Origin: Filosporella fistucella
Taxonomy: Eukaryota; Ascomycota; Leotiomycetes; Helotiales
Assembly (NCBI GenBank): GCA_030077755.1
Contig: JAQJZZ010000010.1
Location: 2,542,001-2,606,000, forward strand
Direction: 5' to 3'
DNA: 64,000 bases
Part shown: piece after piece, positions 21,179 to 33,488 of the stretch
Layout: every line of letters begins with the position of its first letter
Position numbering within the stretch: position 1 is the first letter of the stretch
Program-made: the position numbers and the translations under genes
Notes under the pieces: generated by a model
Databases searched by the model: none
What the model saw: only the letters and a program-made list of their open reading frames with translations
Told to the model about the DNA's origin: nothing

Positions 21179-22407
21179 AGGCTTGGATTCAAGAACATTG
21201 GATGTGTCGTCATTTCAGGGGCTTTGACATAGTCTGTTCTAGAATAGACTGCATTATTGGTGGAACTTAGAAGATAGTAGATGTGAATAATCAGATTGAG
21301 TGATAGATCAATATTCAAATACCACATAAATGCCGTTTTGTCATAATTCAGTTAAGACAAGTGAGCCAACATATCGAAACTATCAAAGAACTCAGAGAGG
21401 TGAGACCACGATTTCCTTCTCATACCTGCGGTTTAGCATATGAGCTTTACCTTTCTGTCTTGTATACTGAACAGCCCAGTAGAGATGAACAGTGTCCAAT
21501 GGTTCTCTTGTCGACAACGTGAATATGCCACCGGGTGAGAATCGAGGAGGTTGAAGTTCGGAATTGTAAGAAAAATCGACTAACGGCACTCTAGATTATT
21601 CAAGGCTAACTAGGGATGTGGTATTTCCTGTACACTCAGACCTACCCTTCTCAGGTACGGTTAAATGAAGAGGCGCCTGCTTGCTGCTTGTATCTCGTTA
21701 CTTTCAAACATGACGACCCCTCACAGAAATGTTAGATTTGGGCTTTCAAAGATGCGTCCCTGGAAACTCGAAGCCTGTTTGGTCAGTCATACTTACTCCG
21801 CTCTAGCAGCGAATAGATCAGCAATGACAATCTCATCAAGCAGGCTGGTTCTAGACACGACGCACATCACAAACGATAAACGTGCGTCAAAGCGCTGATA
21901 TGAGAACGTGTTTGGAGGAGCCTTTTTCGGTGGTTCAAGGGGAGGAAGTTCTGAAGGAGCAATTTCAGACTTTTCAGGTAAGGATGAATGCGTAAAGATG
22001 AAAGCGAGAGTTTCACAGCCAAGGGAAGTTTGTTTGCAGCAGGGCCGGGGTGACTGCTCAGTCAGTTCTGCGAAAGATTATGGCAGTTCCAAAACTTGGT
22101 ATGGCCCATTTCAGCCCCTGTTTAATCCTTAGTGGGTACAGGTAGTCGAGTGTATCGTTTAGGAGCGCTATCAAATTTGTTCAGAACTTATCTAATGGGA
22201 AAAAAAATATAAGCGTGAGTTGGCTCTTCAATGCCAATGAATTCTCACTGAAGTATGGAAGTTCTAGAGCGAAAGGTAGAAAAAAATGCGACAGAAGTGG
22301 GTTTGAAAGCTTTGCATTCTATTTCGGACGAAGTGGAATCAATCAATCTGTAATTTTGAATATTGGCATTGTGGTTTGAGTCTTTCCTATTCATCCCTGT
22401 TATTCAT
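21179..22407. other. Convergent 3' intergenic region, 1.2 kb
   Basis: Lies between two gene ends. Several short frames exist (for example 21665-21898 and 21908-22132), but none shows a motif or splice-supported extension. Confidence 0.4.
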
Positions 22408-25278
22408 TCACCTCATAAATGATGATATTCTCTCGTCGACGATCCGTCTAATTCCATACATGTCTTGGCTATACACGTAAACAAGGCCTGGATATGGCTC
22501 CGTATATTCGCTCGCATAATGGCCCGCGAAATACATGTAGCAGAACCAGTTTTCTCCATCCTGCTTGATGGCAACATGTGGAGAGTCGCCGTCAGCACCC
22601 AGCTCCAGACAATCCTGTATGATCACACAAATATCTGTAGTAGATGTATAAGGGCCTGGCAAGATTCGGCTCCTATCTATACCTAAATTCGTATCGAGCG
22701 TGAGCGCTGGCACGCCGACATTTTCTCCTGAGAAGATGTGATCGTACGTGATCGGGTTTGCAATCCCGGCGGTGACTTGTACCGAACATGAATCTCCGGG
22801 ACAGGCGCTCGACGGTTTTAGGGATATGTTGTCCAAGAGCAAAGCGAGAGGACTAGAGGATACACAATCCAACTTAAGTTCGACAATGATAGAACCAGTA
22901 AGGGGTGCCGAAAATTGAGCTGTATACTTGTGCCAGCAATCTGATGTTCCTGCTGTACACGCCGGGTTCCTGTTGCCCCAATCTGCGGCCTTGGTAGATT
23001 GATAGAGTAGTATCGGATTCAAACTCCTCGTACCCTCGAGCGAAACGGTAAAGATACAAATTTCGTCGTCACTTGCTCCAGCGATGGGTCCGTCGGACTC
23101 GATTGCGTATAATTCGACCTGGTAATGTTGTCCCAGGACTACAGGAACAGTTTGGAATAACAACGCTGGGTTTTCAGGAACGCCATTGGAGGACATACGG
23201 CTACTCGAAATATCAGCTCAATGTTCTCAGTAAGAAAGCACTTGTTGCTCAGAGGGAATATCAAAGGGCACATGAAGTGATTCACTCACAAAAATTTATC
23301 TCCGTCCTCTGCCACTGTGGATGACATGCCATTACTTATGACCGAAGTAACCACTCCAGTGACTTCGTTATAGCCCCATTTGTCGGCATAATGGTTATAG
23401 GTGGGGTCAAGTATTTCGAAAGAAGGATTCTGGAATAGCCCGGGGTCGCTGTAAGTCCTAGAGCATACAGCAGTATTCACGGGAGCTGTTGGATTGTCGC
23501 AAGTGCTGTCGAGAGCAATTAGCTTGACGTTATCGATGAGCATTGAAGCAGTCGAAGATCCTGTGCAGACTAAATGGAACATCAAGCTTCCTGAGCCGGA
23601 AATGGTGCTTATGAAAGGGGCAGACTCCCTTTGCGACCAACATTGGGCCATTGTTTCCTCCAGGACGCAGCCGTTCTGGTTACCCCATTGCGATGCAGAT
23701 TTGCTGAAGGTGTCGACGGCATCTAACTCAACCATTGTAGTAATAATACATGAATCAGAGGCTGAATTGCTCCCGGCCTCATACTCCAAGGACAAGTATG
23801 ACAATTTGTAATGTTGTCCAGAGACGAAATTGACAAATTGACTAAGTGTCAAACTTTCCGATATTTTCCTATGGGAACAATCAGTCGCAGAACTTTGCGC
23901 CGAGGAGGGTAAAGCTTTGCTCACATGACGACCCCATCGTAACCCCCAATCCCTGAATGGGGTTCCCCTCGCCATGGAGGATAGTCGGAGTTCGGGCCAG
24001 CAGTCTCAAAGTCGCCATTTACAATCAGTTGGTTACAAGTTGATGGCGGCGCATGAGACGCCGACGATGATGCTTGAGTGGCTGCGGAACTCAATGTAAT
24101 TGTTACTTGTGATGATGTCTCTCTCTGGGACTCGACACCAACGGGTGCGATACTAGACGAAATAGCCTGTATAGCAAAGACTTTGCTCGAAACGTAGCTC
24201 GAACTAGAGCTTGGAGGAGAATCTAATGTTATGCTGTTTATAGTGGAAGATGGCATTGCGCTGGAAGTGACATCTATTGTAGTGATCGAACTTGACGATA
24301 TGCCCAAAACTTGGCTATTCGCCGCCGCAAACGTAGATACAGCACTGGAGGTTATTGGCTGTATTACAAAGACTGTGCTTGAGAGATGTCCTGACGACAG
24401 GGAGCTGCTGGGGATGGCTGACAGCGTAAGAAGTGATGCGGACGCCGATGCTGATGATTCTGAATACACTGTTGTGCTAGAAACAATTTCCGAGCTTGCT
24501 GCAAAAGATGAAAATGCGCTGGAAGAGATTGCCTGCGCTGCAATGATTGTACTTGAGATATATCCTGATGTAACAGGACTGCTGGATGGGTATCCTGTAG
24601 TTTGAGCCGAGGCAGACTCTGATGCTGATGCCCAATATGAAGCTTCCGTGCCAGAACTGATCTCAGAAATGGTGGGGAAATATAATGAGGCACCGGAAGA
24701 GATTGCTTGCAGTGTAAGGACTGTACTTCCAGCTGCATATGCTGAACTAGTGATAGAAGCGCTGCTAGCCTCAGACGAGATATCATACACAGTAGACGAG
24801 AGGGTATATTCTGATGAAGACATGGATGCGAAAGCAGTTGTGTCAAAGAGCGGGCTCGAGGATACAGATGGAACTCCGCAGGTAGATACCGTGCTCGTGA
24901 TGACCTCGGTAGACCCCGTTGTCACGAATGAAGTGCTAGCATATTCTGTGACTGTGAACGCTGATGCGGAAACGGTAACCTTTGTACAGCTAATTGGAAT
25001 TGGAGCTGCAGGTGGTGGAAGATAAGGGATCAAAACGCGGCGGCCCAAACGTAGGGAATCGTCCTCCAAATTTGACGTTTGCTCGTCCCAGACGTCTCCT
25101 ATATTCGACAGAAATTGATCCTAAGAACGATCGTATTACTTTCTTGATTTCTACCAAACATTTGACATTTGCTTACCAGAGGCTGGTCATCTTCAACAAA
25201 GTATAACGGATCATGATCAGGGTTGACGTGCCCTAGACCCAAAGCACAACCAATAAACAAGGAGGAAACAAAACGCAT
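22408..25278 (-). CDS. Secreted adhesin-like protein: Ser/Thr-rich repeat region plus two jelly-roll-like modules
   Basis: About 880 residues. The start at 25278 gives the signal peptide MRFVSSLFIGCALGLG. An N-terminal intron near 25.1 kb can be spliced in more than one way. Residues roughly 60-380 are extremely Ser/Thr/Ala-rich, probably O-glycosylated, and contain four imperfect copies of a unit about 60 residues long, centred on xxxQAISSS. Then come two related modules of about 200 residues. The first begins CNQLIVNGDFETAG, the second FQNPSFEILDPTYNHYADKW. Both contain QWGNQN/DWGNRN and end with (M/L)L(I/L)DN(V/I)xL, resembling CBM_4_9/DUF642-type carbohydrate-binding jelly rolls. A C-terminal cysteine-containing segment with WFCYMYFAG is PAN/apple-like. 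The last two introns fit in phase. No GPI signal is visible, so it is likely secreted or wall-retained. A role in adhesion or glycan binding is inference. Confidence 0.75.
24140..24760 (-). repeat. Four degenerate coding repeats in the adhesin Ser/Thr region
   Basis: Copies of a motif (TLQAISSG, AAQAISSS, VIQPITSS, AIQAISSS) are centred near 24712, 24537, 24360 and 24165. The period is about 175-195 nt, and Ser-rich spacers separate them. The divergence between copies suggests an old tandem expansion. Confidence 0.65.
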
Positions 25279-27335
25279 TTCAAATATGAAACAGGAGAAC
25301 TGAAAGGAGGTACAGTGGTGAAAAAGTACCAAGGTGAGTCCAACCGATCAGGAGGACGAACTGCCGGTGATGGTTGAAAGATGATGGCCATCATGGTTCT
25401 TTCACTTGATATATAACAAGGATCTAATTTCCACATCTAGAATCAACATACATCCTAAGATCCTATCTAAGACTTTTGCATGAGCTTTGGACTCATATTC
25501 AAGCCTTGCCTGAAATATTGAGATCCCGGAGGATGAACCACGACCTCTCTTCACAACTAGCGAGGACATCATTTTAACATCACTTAAGCTTTTTAGAGGA
25601 ACTTCTCGTTCTAGAAGTACCAAGTTTAAGGAAAATAGTCGCGATATAAGTAAAGACAGAATCAATCGTTGGCAGTAAATTCTTTGTAGACGATAGGCGC
25701 TTGAAATAGAGGCCGTCATTTTTCTCGTCTACTCAGACATCCAAGTCAAAAGAAGCTTGGGGGATGTGACACCTGTCTCGGACAAAGCGAACAGCGAACG
25801 AGGTTAGCCTCGACCTTTTGGCAGACTCAAAGATTCAAACTCCTTTGACTATGTATGAAAGTAGAACATGTATTCTGGGTGCATTGTGCATCAGGTTGAG
25901 TTCGTGTCAGTTCGGGTGTATATTTAGAGTGCTCAACGCGGTATCACGGTTGGCATCAAGGTCGGTCTTGATTTCGGCAGCAGTAATTGATCCCACAGCA
26001 AGATGAAGTAGGAACTCTGCAGATGAAGCGCATGCTAATTACCTTTTAAAGACAGCGAATGCAGGGTTCATTTTCTGCCTTTGTTCGGACGACGAATATT
26101 GATGCTTTTTAAAGTGAAAAGCAAAAGCGACGAGCAGTGCGTTCACGCCAGCGATGATGCTATAGGGCTAATGTACGAACAGATAGCTCGCTTTCCTGCA
26201 GGTTTCAGCCCTCGACGTATACGGGTATATTAGCGCAATGACACTTCTCCTCGCATGCAAAGTAGCTGAGAATATACAACAGTTACTGAAGAAATGCCAC
26301 AATACCGGGTTATGAGGGAAGGAATTCGTCCTCTTCCTGCGTATATTTAGTGAGCTAAACGTCGTTTTACCTTAGGCGCAAGTGAGATAACCTTAGATTT
26401 ACGTCGAGAAATGGTACCTGACCCAATATCAATCACTGTGGCAGGGTACGAGGCATAGGTTCGTAAGGTATCAATAGGTACTTGTACCTATGCTGTGATG
26501 TTGGGATATGAACGGAGATGATCATGTGATCAAACCCCGAATTTCTGAGAGTGTTGATCATACCTGCAGTTTGGCGAACAAATAAATGTATTCTAGAGAC
26601 TAACGTGCCCAGTGCGGCAATTCCATGAAGTTCAAGTCGTAGAAAGAGTTGTGATTCTTAGGTATTAAGGGGTTGTTTGTTGGTGGTAAGTACGATATTG
26701 TAGGTTTCAACCCACACATAAGTATTTTCATGAGAGTTGCGCTGACTAAGCGTTCACTGAAACCTGACTCGTCACGTGTGCCAAGGGAATGCCCAGGAAC
26801 CATTTTAAAGTATTTCCATTCTTCTCACCCTCCACAATCCCAACGCATAACAATCCCAACTCTTGGAAACTCTATAACCGTCCCAAATATACGCTCAATG
26901 ACAGCATACCGAAACGCCCGGTATCATGAAGCGCCGGTTAGGTCGCCAGGTCAGGTCCTCCAAGGAAATAAAGAGATCACGTAGGTGGTTTGCCAATGTT
27001 TTTGTATCCAACAGCCGTGTCAAGTTCGTCGCTCTTGTCGTCTGGGCATCACTTGGAAGCGCAGGCTGTGCAAAGACTCCAGATCTTGGCGGCATCGCTG
27101 ATCTGGGCAACAAGTAGGGTTCTCTCCCTCTTATTTCTCCTTTCCTCATTCCTTTGTGTTGTTCAACTTCTCGTCACCTGCATTGTTTTCGAATCTCGAG
27201 ATACTTACGGTCGTTACTCTCCTATTGCTATTGTGTTTCTCAAAACAAACTTCTTCCCCCTTTCTTGGCGAGAACCCCCTGTGACGACATTACATACTCG
27301 AACTCCTTTCCTTAATCCCGATCGAACCCAACAAA
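25279..27335. other. 2-kb divergent intergenic region
   Basis: Separates the adhesin start (-) from the GH76 start (+) and should hold both promoters. A TCACGTGTG is at about 26771. CT-rich leader-like sequence precedes 27336. A long non-conserved plus-strand frame (26990-27427) overlaps the GH76 start and is not believed to be a gene. Confidence 0.45.
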
Positions 27336-28810
27336 ATGAGAATTGCTTCGTTTGCCGCCGTGTCTGCTTTTGGTATGCTTGCTGGTCAAGTCACAAATGC
27401 AGCTATTACGCTGAATTTGGACGATGATGAGTCGATAAAGCAGGCAGCTGGAAGAGCAGCTTTTGATATGTTACAATACTACACTGGGAATGAAACTGGA
27501 GACACACCTGGAAACTTACCAGATCCATATTATTGGTGGGAGTGCGGTGCGATGTGAGTAGTCTCAGGTTCATCTGAATTCCATCTGATCGTTGTAGGTT
27601 CGGATCCTTGATAAATTATTGGTATTACACTGGCGACACATCATACAATGCTCTTGTCACGCAAGGAATGCTGCATCAAGCAGGACTGGAGGCAAATTTT
27701 ATGCCAACAAATCAAACAAAGACGCTGGGAAATGATGATCAGGCATTTTGGGGGATGGCAGCAATGACAGCGGCAGAAACTGGGTTCCCGGACCCTCCGG
27801 CTCCAGCACCGGGATGGCTTGCACTCGCACAGGCAGTTTTTAATACTCAGAAACCCCGATGGGATCCTATGTGCGGTGGTGGATTAAGATGGCAGATCTT
27901 CCCATTCAATGTGGGGTACCGATACAAGAATAGTATTTCGAACGGCTGCTACTTCAACCTCGCGGCAAGACTAGCTCTCTACTCTGGCAATCAAACATAT
28001 GCGGATGAGGCCGTAAAGGTATGGGATTGGATGTGGAATGTACAGCTCATCAAGCACGATACATATCACATTGTCGATGGAACTCACGAGACGGACAACT
28101 GTACTGAGATGGACCGAAACACGTGGACTTACAACAGTGGAGTATTCTTGCTTGGTGCGGCAGCAATGTACAATCACGTACGTAACGCTATATCTTCTAA
28201 AAAAAAAAACAGAACTAACATTTCCCAGACAAACGGCAGCGCAATTTGGAAAGAGCGCGTGGATCGACTCATTGATGCAGGAAAGAAATTTTTCATCGAC
28301 GACGTAATGTACGAAGGCTGCGAGCCCATAGGAAAATGTAATGTCGATCAACGTTCCTTCAAAGCATATTACGCACGATGGCTTGCTGCTACGGCCGAAT
28401 TGGCTCCTCATACTCACGACAACATCATCAAAGAGTTTCGCGCATCTGCTATGGCGGCTGTAAAAACATGTACAGCTGGACCTACAGGAACCGCATGCGG
28501 ATTGAAATGGACTGAGGGAGGAGTCAACGATGGTAGTCTGGGTGTTGGCGAACAGATGGCAGTAATGGAGATTGTGCAGAGTAATCTGGTGGATAAAGCG
28601 CCCGGATGGCGATCAGAAGTTAAAGGCACAGGAACTAGTCAGGGAGACATCAACGCGGGTGTCGGAAGCCCGAGTGATATCGAATACATGACCGGAGGAA
28701 AGGTCACGACAGGTGATAAAGTTGGAGCAGGATTTTTGACAGCGCTGATGGTTGTCGGTGTTATTGGAGGCACAAGTTGGATGTTGATGCCAGAGTATGC
28801 TGGACGCTAG
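27336..28810 (+). CDS. GPI-anchored mannan endo-1,6-alpha-mannosidase, GH76 (Dcw1/Dfg5 type)
   Basis: Cell-wall enzyme of the Dcw1/Dfg5 family. These are thought to act on mannan of GPI anchors and cross-link GPI proteins into the wall glucan. Three exons (27336-27553, 27598-28177, 28229-28810) join in phase to give 459 residues. A signal peptide (MRIASFAAVSAFGMLAGQVTNA) is followed by the (alpha/alpha)6-barrel: YYWWECGAMFGSLINYWYYTGD, the catalytic Asp pair in GNDDQAFWG, and CGGGLRWQIFPFN. The C-terminus has a hydrophobic tail (VGAGFLTALMVVGVIGG...) consistent with GPI attachment. The second intron contains a run of 11 A. Upstream of two secreted phosphatases. Confidence 0.93.
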
Positions 28811-29697
28811 AGTGCCTTAGGGTGTATATTTGGAGATCTGGTACAGGCTTTTTAGCGGAAGGTTTATTTCTTGGAATCATGGAATGGCGCTCGGATAGCA
28901 TAGGGAAGGCATATTGAACCTAAAAAGGGCAGAATAAAGAATAAATTGTTAATTCTCGTATCATCCAAGACATGGAACTTTGGTGCAATAGCAAGCTAGC
29001 TGAAGTGCAGAAACTGCTACGAAATAGTTTTTCCTTAACCTGGTCGTGATAGGGACGACTTTTGATTTTGAGCAATACAGATGCGGTATTCAGGCTAAAT
29101 ATCGAAAATCCGTCTGGGCTTTCAATCTTGTCCTAGATACTACGCACCTGTAATTTTTATCGCTCTTAGTTGATAGCTCCGGTTCTGTACATTCCCAGTC
29201 CACGGTCATCAAACCCACCTCGTATATAAAATTGCTATCAAATAGACCAAGATACTCCCAACCCAAGTTTCGTGGCGCTGGTACCTTGCATTCGGATCCC
29301 AATCCACCACTCTCGGACGATCGTTCTCCACGTGCTTCTTCAAAAAGCGGAGCTATTTCCAACCTCCCACTTCTACCCCTCTACATCTCCGGTTCCTACT
29401 CCAATCGACAACTCACTCTCAAGCAGCGCTCTTCAATCCAAATGACGGATAACACGGCGGAATTATAGTCTATACTTTAAACTGTATACTGCATGTCAAC
29501 GTTACCTCACTCTTCATCCCACTTTCACCCAATTGCACTTTCCAAAAACTTGGCCAGCTCTCTTGCTCAGCAGAGAGCTTCATAAACCATGGATGCCTAC
29601 CTCTCTTACCCTTCTAGGGTCCTCTCACCTCCCTAGAGTTCTGCAGCTCCTCACTCTCATCCTCTTCTTCCGCATAGTCTACATAGAATACTCCAGC
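28811..29697. other. Intergenic region between GH76 and histidine phosphatase genes
   Basis: Tandem spacing of 887 bp: the 3' flank of the GH76 gene and the promoter of the phosphatase. Contains CACGTG at 29329-29334. Open frames here lack conserved motifs. Confidence 0.45.
29329..29334. promoter_or_regulatory. CACGTG E-box, candidate Pho4/NUC-1-type site
   Basis: This hexamer lies 364 bp upstream of the start of a secreted acid phosphatase. Pho4 (yeast) and NUC-1 (Neurospora) activate phosphatase genes through CACGTG. The link here is inference, because the hexamer also occurs by chance and binds other bHLH factors. Confidence 0.3.
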
Positions 29698-31668
29698 ATG
29701 CGACCACAATTATTTCTTGGGGCTATCACAGCTACACTAGCTGCAACCAGCAAGGCAGAGATAGATCTCAGATGGCACGCTCCCAATGCATCGGCAATAA
29801 ATAACTTGACGGAAGTTATTAGAGGAGAGGGGGTTTATGGGTTTATATATAATAGTTCTGTTACGCCGGAGGGGGAGTATGGGGTGTATAATTGGTGTAA
29901 TATGCCGCATGTACGGGCGACGGAATATGTGAAGCCTGCGGCGGAGTACAAGTTGAAGTATGTGGAAGTGGTATGTGTATTTTGTTCTTCTTATTCATAA
30001 CATTGATTGAAAAGAATCAAGCTGATTGCCCCGTAGATCCACAGACATCACAAACGCACCGTCTACGCCTCGAATTCCTTCCCAGTAGAATCCTATGGCT
30101 GGAACTGCGACGACGAAGGATTATTCTACTACGGGCAGCCGAAAGAAGGCCGGAAATCAGCACATACTTACTGGCAAGGTTATCTCTCTGCGCAGAATCC
30201 ATTCATACCTACTGGTTTTCTGGGCAGCTGCCAGTTCCCGCAGATTACGAAGGAGGGGTTAGATGATTCATGGCAGCATGGCAAAGACTTGTATGGAGTA
30301 TATCATGATTTACTTGGATTCCTGCCGGATAACGCGGATGAGAAGGTGAGTTTTAGGGTCACGCAGAATGTGATCACGAGTGAAGTTGCGGGGATGGTGC
30401 TGAATGGGATGTTTGGGACTGAGGAGAATTATCCTTTGCATATTCAGGTACGTTACTCTACCGTTTTTCATTCCGAGAATTCGGTCGCGTGGATACTTGC
30501 TTGGCCAGTTGTAGAATGGGACATGTTGCTCGACCGGCTCTAGGAGAATCGAGCGAGCAATCCTGATCATATGATTGGCTAGCTGAGAGTGCTAGCAACG
30601 CCGAATCTCTATTTTAATACGGTATTCTTGCTTGAAAACGACCCTAATACCTTACAGCCAAGTGGATACGATTCTCTCGAGCCGACATACAGCTGTCCCG
30701 TTTCTTCGTCATTGTTTTCGGCTATCAAATCCGGCGCAAATTGGACAAACCACCTTACAGCTGCTGCTTCTCTCTACGCCACGCTCGATAACATCTCTGG
30801 TGTTTCTCCAACTGACTCTGGTTTCCATGCTTCATTCGATCACTACTACGATAATCTCTCTGCACGCCAATGTCACACCAAACCACTTCCCTGTAAACTT
30901 GTCAATGGAGTAAATTCCACAACTTGTGTCACGCAAGACATTGCAAATGAAGTCTACAGACTGGGTAATTACGAATACTCCTACATCTATCGAGACGATC
31001 CTCGTAGTTTGGCAGCCAGTTACACCAGTCTCGGTGTTTGGATTGGAGAGCTGACCACACATATCCGAGATATTGTCAACGGAACCAGCAACATAATTTA
31101 CCGACACAACGTAGCTCATGATGGCTCCATGTCTAGATTACTTTCTATCCTACAGCTGGATACCATGGTATGGCCAGGAATGGGCTCAGAAGTCGTATTC
31201 GAAGTGTATCAGAAAGAAACCAAGAGTTCGACCCCAACAGCAACACCTACATCTACAATTATAGCACCAAATTGCAATCGGGACAACTGTCTTCGGCAAC
31301 TTATCCAGGCATCTTCAACCGCTGCCTCATTTTGCGCTACTTACACCACTGCTTCATCTGGCGCTTCCCTCCCGACATTCGCATCAAACTGCAACGCTTC
31401 ACCCTCACGTATCTCTAGCGCCTGTTCTTGTATATATCCTTCCTCCACACCCACCACATCTTCTCCATTCACATCATCTACCGCCATCAGCCGGAGCGGC
31501 TACTACATCCGTGTCCTCTGGAAAGGTCAAGTTTTGCGAAGTTCGAATCCTACTTTAGGACTTATGGATATGTTGCCTCTCGAGACGCTGTTAGGGTATT
31601 TCGATGGATTAGTTGGCGTAGGCGCGGGATTGGTGAAAGGGAAGTGTGCGGGGAGTGTTGGTGTTTAG
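29698..31668 (+). CDS. Secreted histidine acid phosphatase (branch 2) with a nested cysteine-rich module
   Basis: Extracellular phosphomonoesterase of the histidine phosphatase superfamily. Three exons (29698-29970, 30037-30447, 30658-31668) join in phase to give 564 residues. Signal peptide MRPQLFLGAITATLAATSKA. The catalytic loop is R94-H95-H96-K97-R98-T99 (RHxxR type, here after YVEVIH) rather than the classical RHGxRxP. The proton-donor HD lies in RHNVAHDGSMSRLL near residue 382. Between VVFEVYQ (about residue 413) and GYYIRVLWKGQVL (about 509), which should be contiguous in this family, sits a 95-residue insert. It is a Ser/Thr-rich linker, a six-cysteine block (NCNRDNCLRQ...FCATYT...ISSACSCI) and a second Thr/Ser linker. 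The block is a widespread fungal extracellular module, usually terminal. After it the catalytic domain resumes to GLMDMLPLETLLGYFDGLVG. Confidence 0.88.
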
Positions 31669-32086
31669 ACAGGATGTAGAAGCTTTGCATACAATGTAAT
31701 AGTGCATAATACTGACAGTTTCTGATATTCTGTATAGAATACAACAATGCATAATATCGTCAGTGTTCAAACCCAGCTTACCAATTTCAAGAAAATGCTC
31801 TTGTCTTGCTTTATTTTCAAATGTAAAAGTATAGTGCTGTTAGACTAAATCCAAAAATTGACGGGATTTGATGATCGATTCATTTTATAGAGCTCAAATC
31901 TAACTCCAAACTCAATTTCGTCGGACTCCCGCTCCGGTAAATGAAAACGCCTTACTCCAAGATGATGCTCTCTATGTACTCCTTTCCGCCTCCCCGATAT
32001 ACACAGCCTTAATTGGAAACGCTCATATCGTACCCAAACATTCATACAGGAAGTCCTGCTTAAACCCTTTTTCCCTTCCCCTCCAT
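31669..32086. other. Convergent 3' region between two phosphatase genes
   Basis: No gene. Two similar stretches (GTGCATAATACTGACAG and ATGCATAATATCGTCAG) about 50 bp apart form a short imperfect direct repeat near the end of the plus-strand gene. It is AT-rich, as expected for fungal polyadenylation regions. Confidence 0.45.
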
Positions 32087-33488
32087 CTACATCAGAACCA
32101 CCATTCCCATAACCGCCAAGACTATCCTCAACCCCAACCCCCTCACTCTCTCCCCACCACTCTTCTTCGTCTCACTAGCACCAGCTCCCGTCCCCGTCGC
32201 CGTCGCCGTAGCAGTGAAATTCTCTGCCACAACCATATTTCCATACACCGGTGCCTGCAGACTGACCGTCCCATTTCCTCCATCAAAGAAGCGTCCACTC
32301 CCGTCATAAGGCGTACTATTCTTTGCCTGCGCCCACTGTACACCCACCATCCTTTCTACTCCTTTCCCTCCTGCTCCTATCAACGCCAGATTCGGCGCTG
32401 GAATAGGTAGATAATTCTCCTTCTTATCATTTAGGAAACCTGGGTAAGAGAGAGAATTGTTGATGGATGCTTGATTAGAAGGAGCATGGTTGACGTAGCC
32501 GGTTATAGAAGCCATGAAGGAAAATACATTTGCGCCTACGTCGTACCGGCCGAGACAGGGGAGATTCCAATTGTTTTCTAGACTGGAGAGAATGGAGTAA
32601 TGGTTATATACCGTTGCATCTTTCGTGCCTTTTAATTCCTTGGGTATAGCTCCGCCTAAGAGGAGAGAAGCGATTTTGTTCGGTAGAGGATAAGTAGCTG
32701 ATTCGTCGTAGGTAAGGAGAATGAGTGTTTTTTCCATGAATTGCGGGTTTGCAAGGAGAGGGGTCAAGAAGGATTGCGTCCAGTTTGAGGCGTACTCTAG
32801 GGAGGTGTCGTGTCCGTCGTTGAGCATGTCCGGGGAGAGATGCATGTATTGGGGGAGGGTATTGGCTTTTACGTCTGAGGCGAATTCGGTGAAGGAGAGG
32901 ATGTTCTGGAGACGGGTGGAATTGAGGTTTATGCTGTCATAGGAGACGAAAGGGCTGGTTTGCTTAGTATATTTCTTTCCAATATTAGGTAGAAAGAACG
33001 GAGGGGAGCAGTACTTATGTTTCCGCACGTATATGTACTTGTTTGTCCCGGGTATAGTTGATCCCTCACCCATGAATCCAGGTCCCGGTATTCCCTCAAA
33101 GTATCCCCTCCAGCTAATACCCTGCGTATCCAGCAAATCAACTAACGTAGATACATTCTTCGGTATGCGCACGAATCCATCATGGTTCAATCCAAAATAG
33201 TCTCCGCCTACAGAAGCAATGTAGTTTGGCTGTGAGGGATGTGTTAGGCCATAGTATTCGGTGAGTAGGATGCCTTCTTTCGTCAAGTCGACTATATCGG
33301 TGTCTTTCGAGACTTTGGCGAAATCCTGAGATTGTTAGAGGATGTGAAATCGAGGAATGGAGGGGGAAAGGAGGAAATGTAGGTACCTGATTCTCAAGCC
33401 AGATAGTGATAAATCTATCGAATGCTTTACCTGGCACATACGCTGCACCTGCAAGAGACACAGCTGCGAGTAACCAAAACGATTTCAT
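32087..33488 (-). CDS. GPI-anchored acid phosphatase, phosphoesterase (PLC-like) family
   Basis: Secreted acid phosphatase of the phosphoesterase family (PF04185 type, related to fungal PhoA-like repressible acid phosphatases and bacterial phosphatidylcholine phospholipase C). Three exons (33488-33387, 33325-33015, 32954-32087) join in phase to give 426 residues. Signal peptide MKSFWLLAAVSLAGAAYVPG, then FDRFITIWLENQDFAKV, matching the usual family start. Next come the metal/active-site-like stretch LTHPSQPNYIASVGGD and the motif MHLSPDMLNDGHDTS, then LLTYDES. The C-terminus is Thr/Ala-rich with a hydrophobic tail (GLGLRIVLAVMGMVVLM), fitting a GPI-anchor signal. Convergent with the histidine phosphatase gene, suggesting shared roles in phosphate release at the cell surface (inference). 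Confidence 0.9.

Noticed and set aside
26990..27427. 145-codon plus-strand frame overlapping the GH76 start
   Set aside because: No motif or conserved composition. Its 3' part is an out-of-frame reading of the GH76 signal peptide, so it is probably chance openness in a CT-rich leader.
31535..31552. B-box-like GTTCGAATCC
   Set aside because: It lies inside the histidine phosphatase coding exon (encoding SSNP) and has no A box upstream at the right distance.
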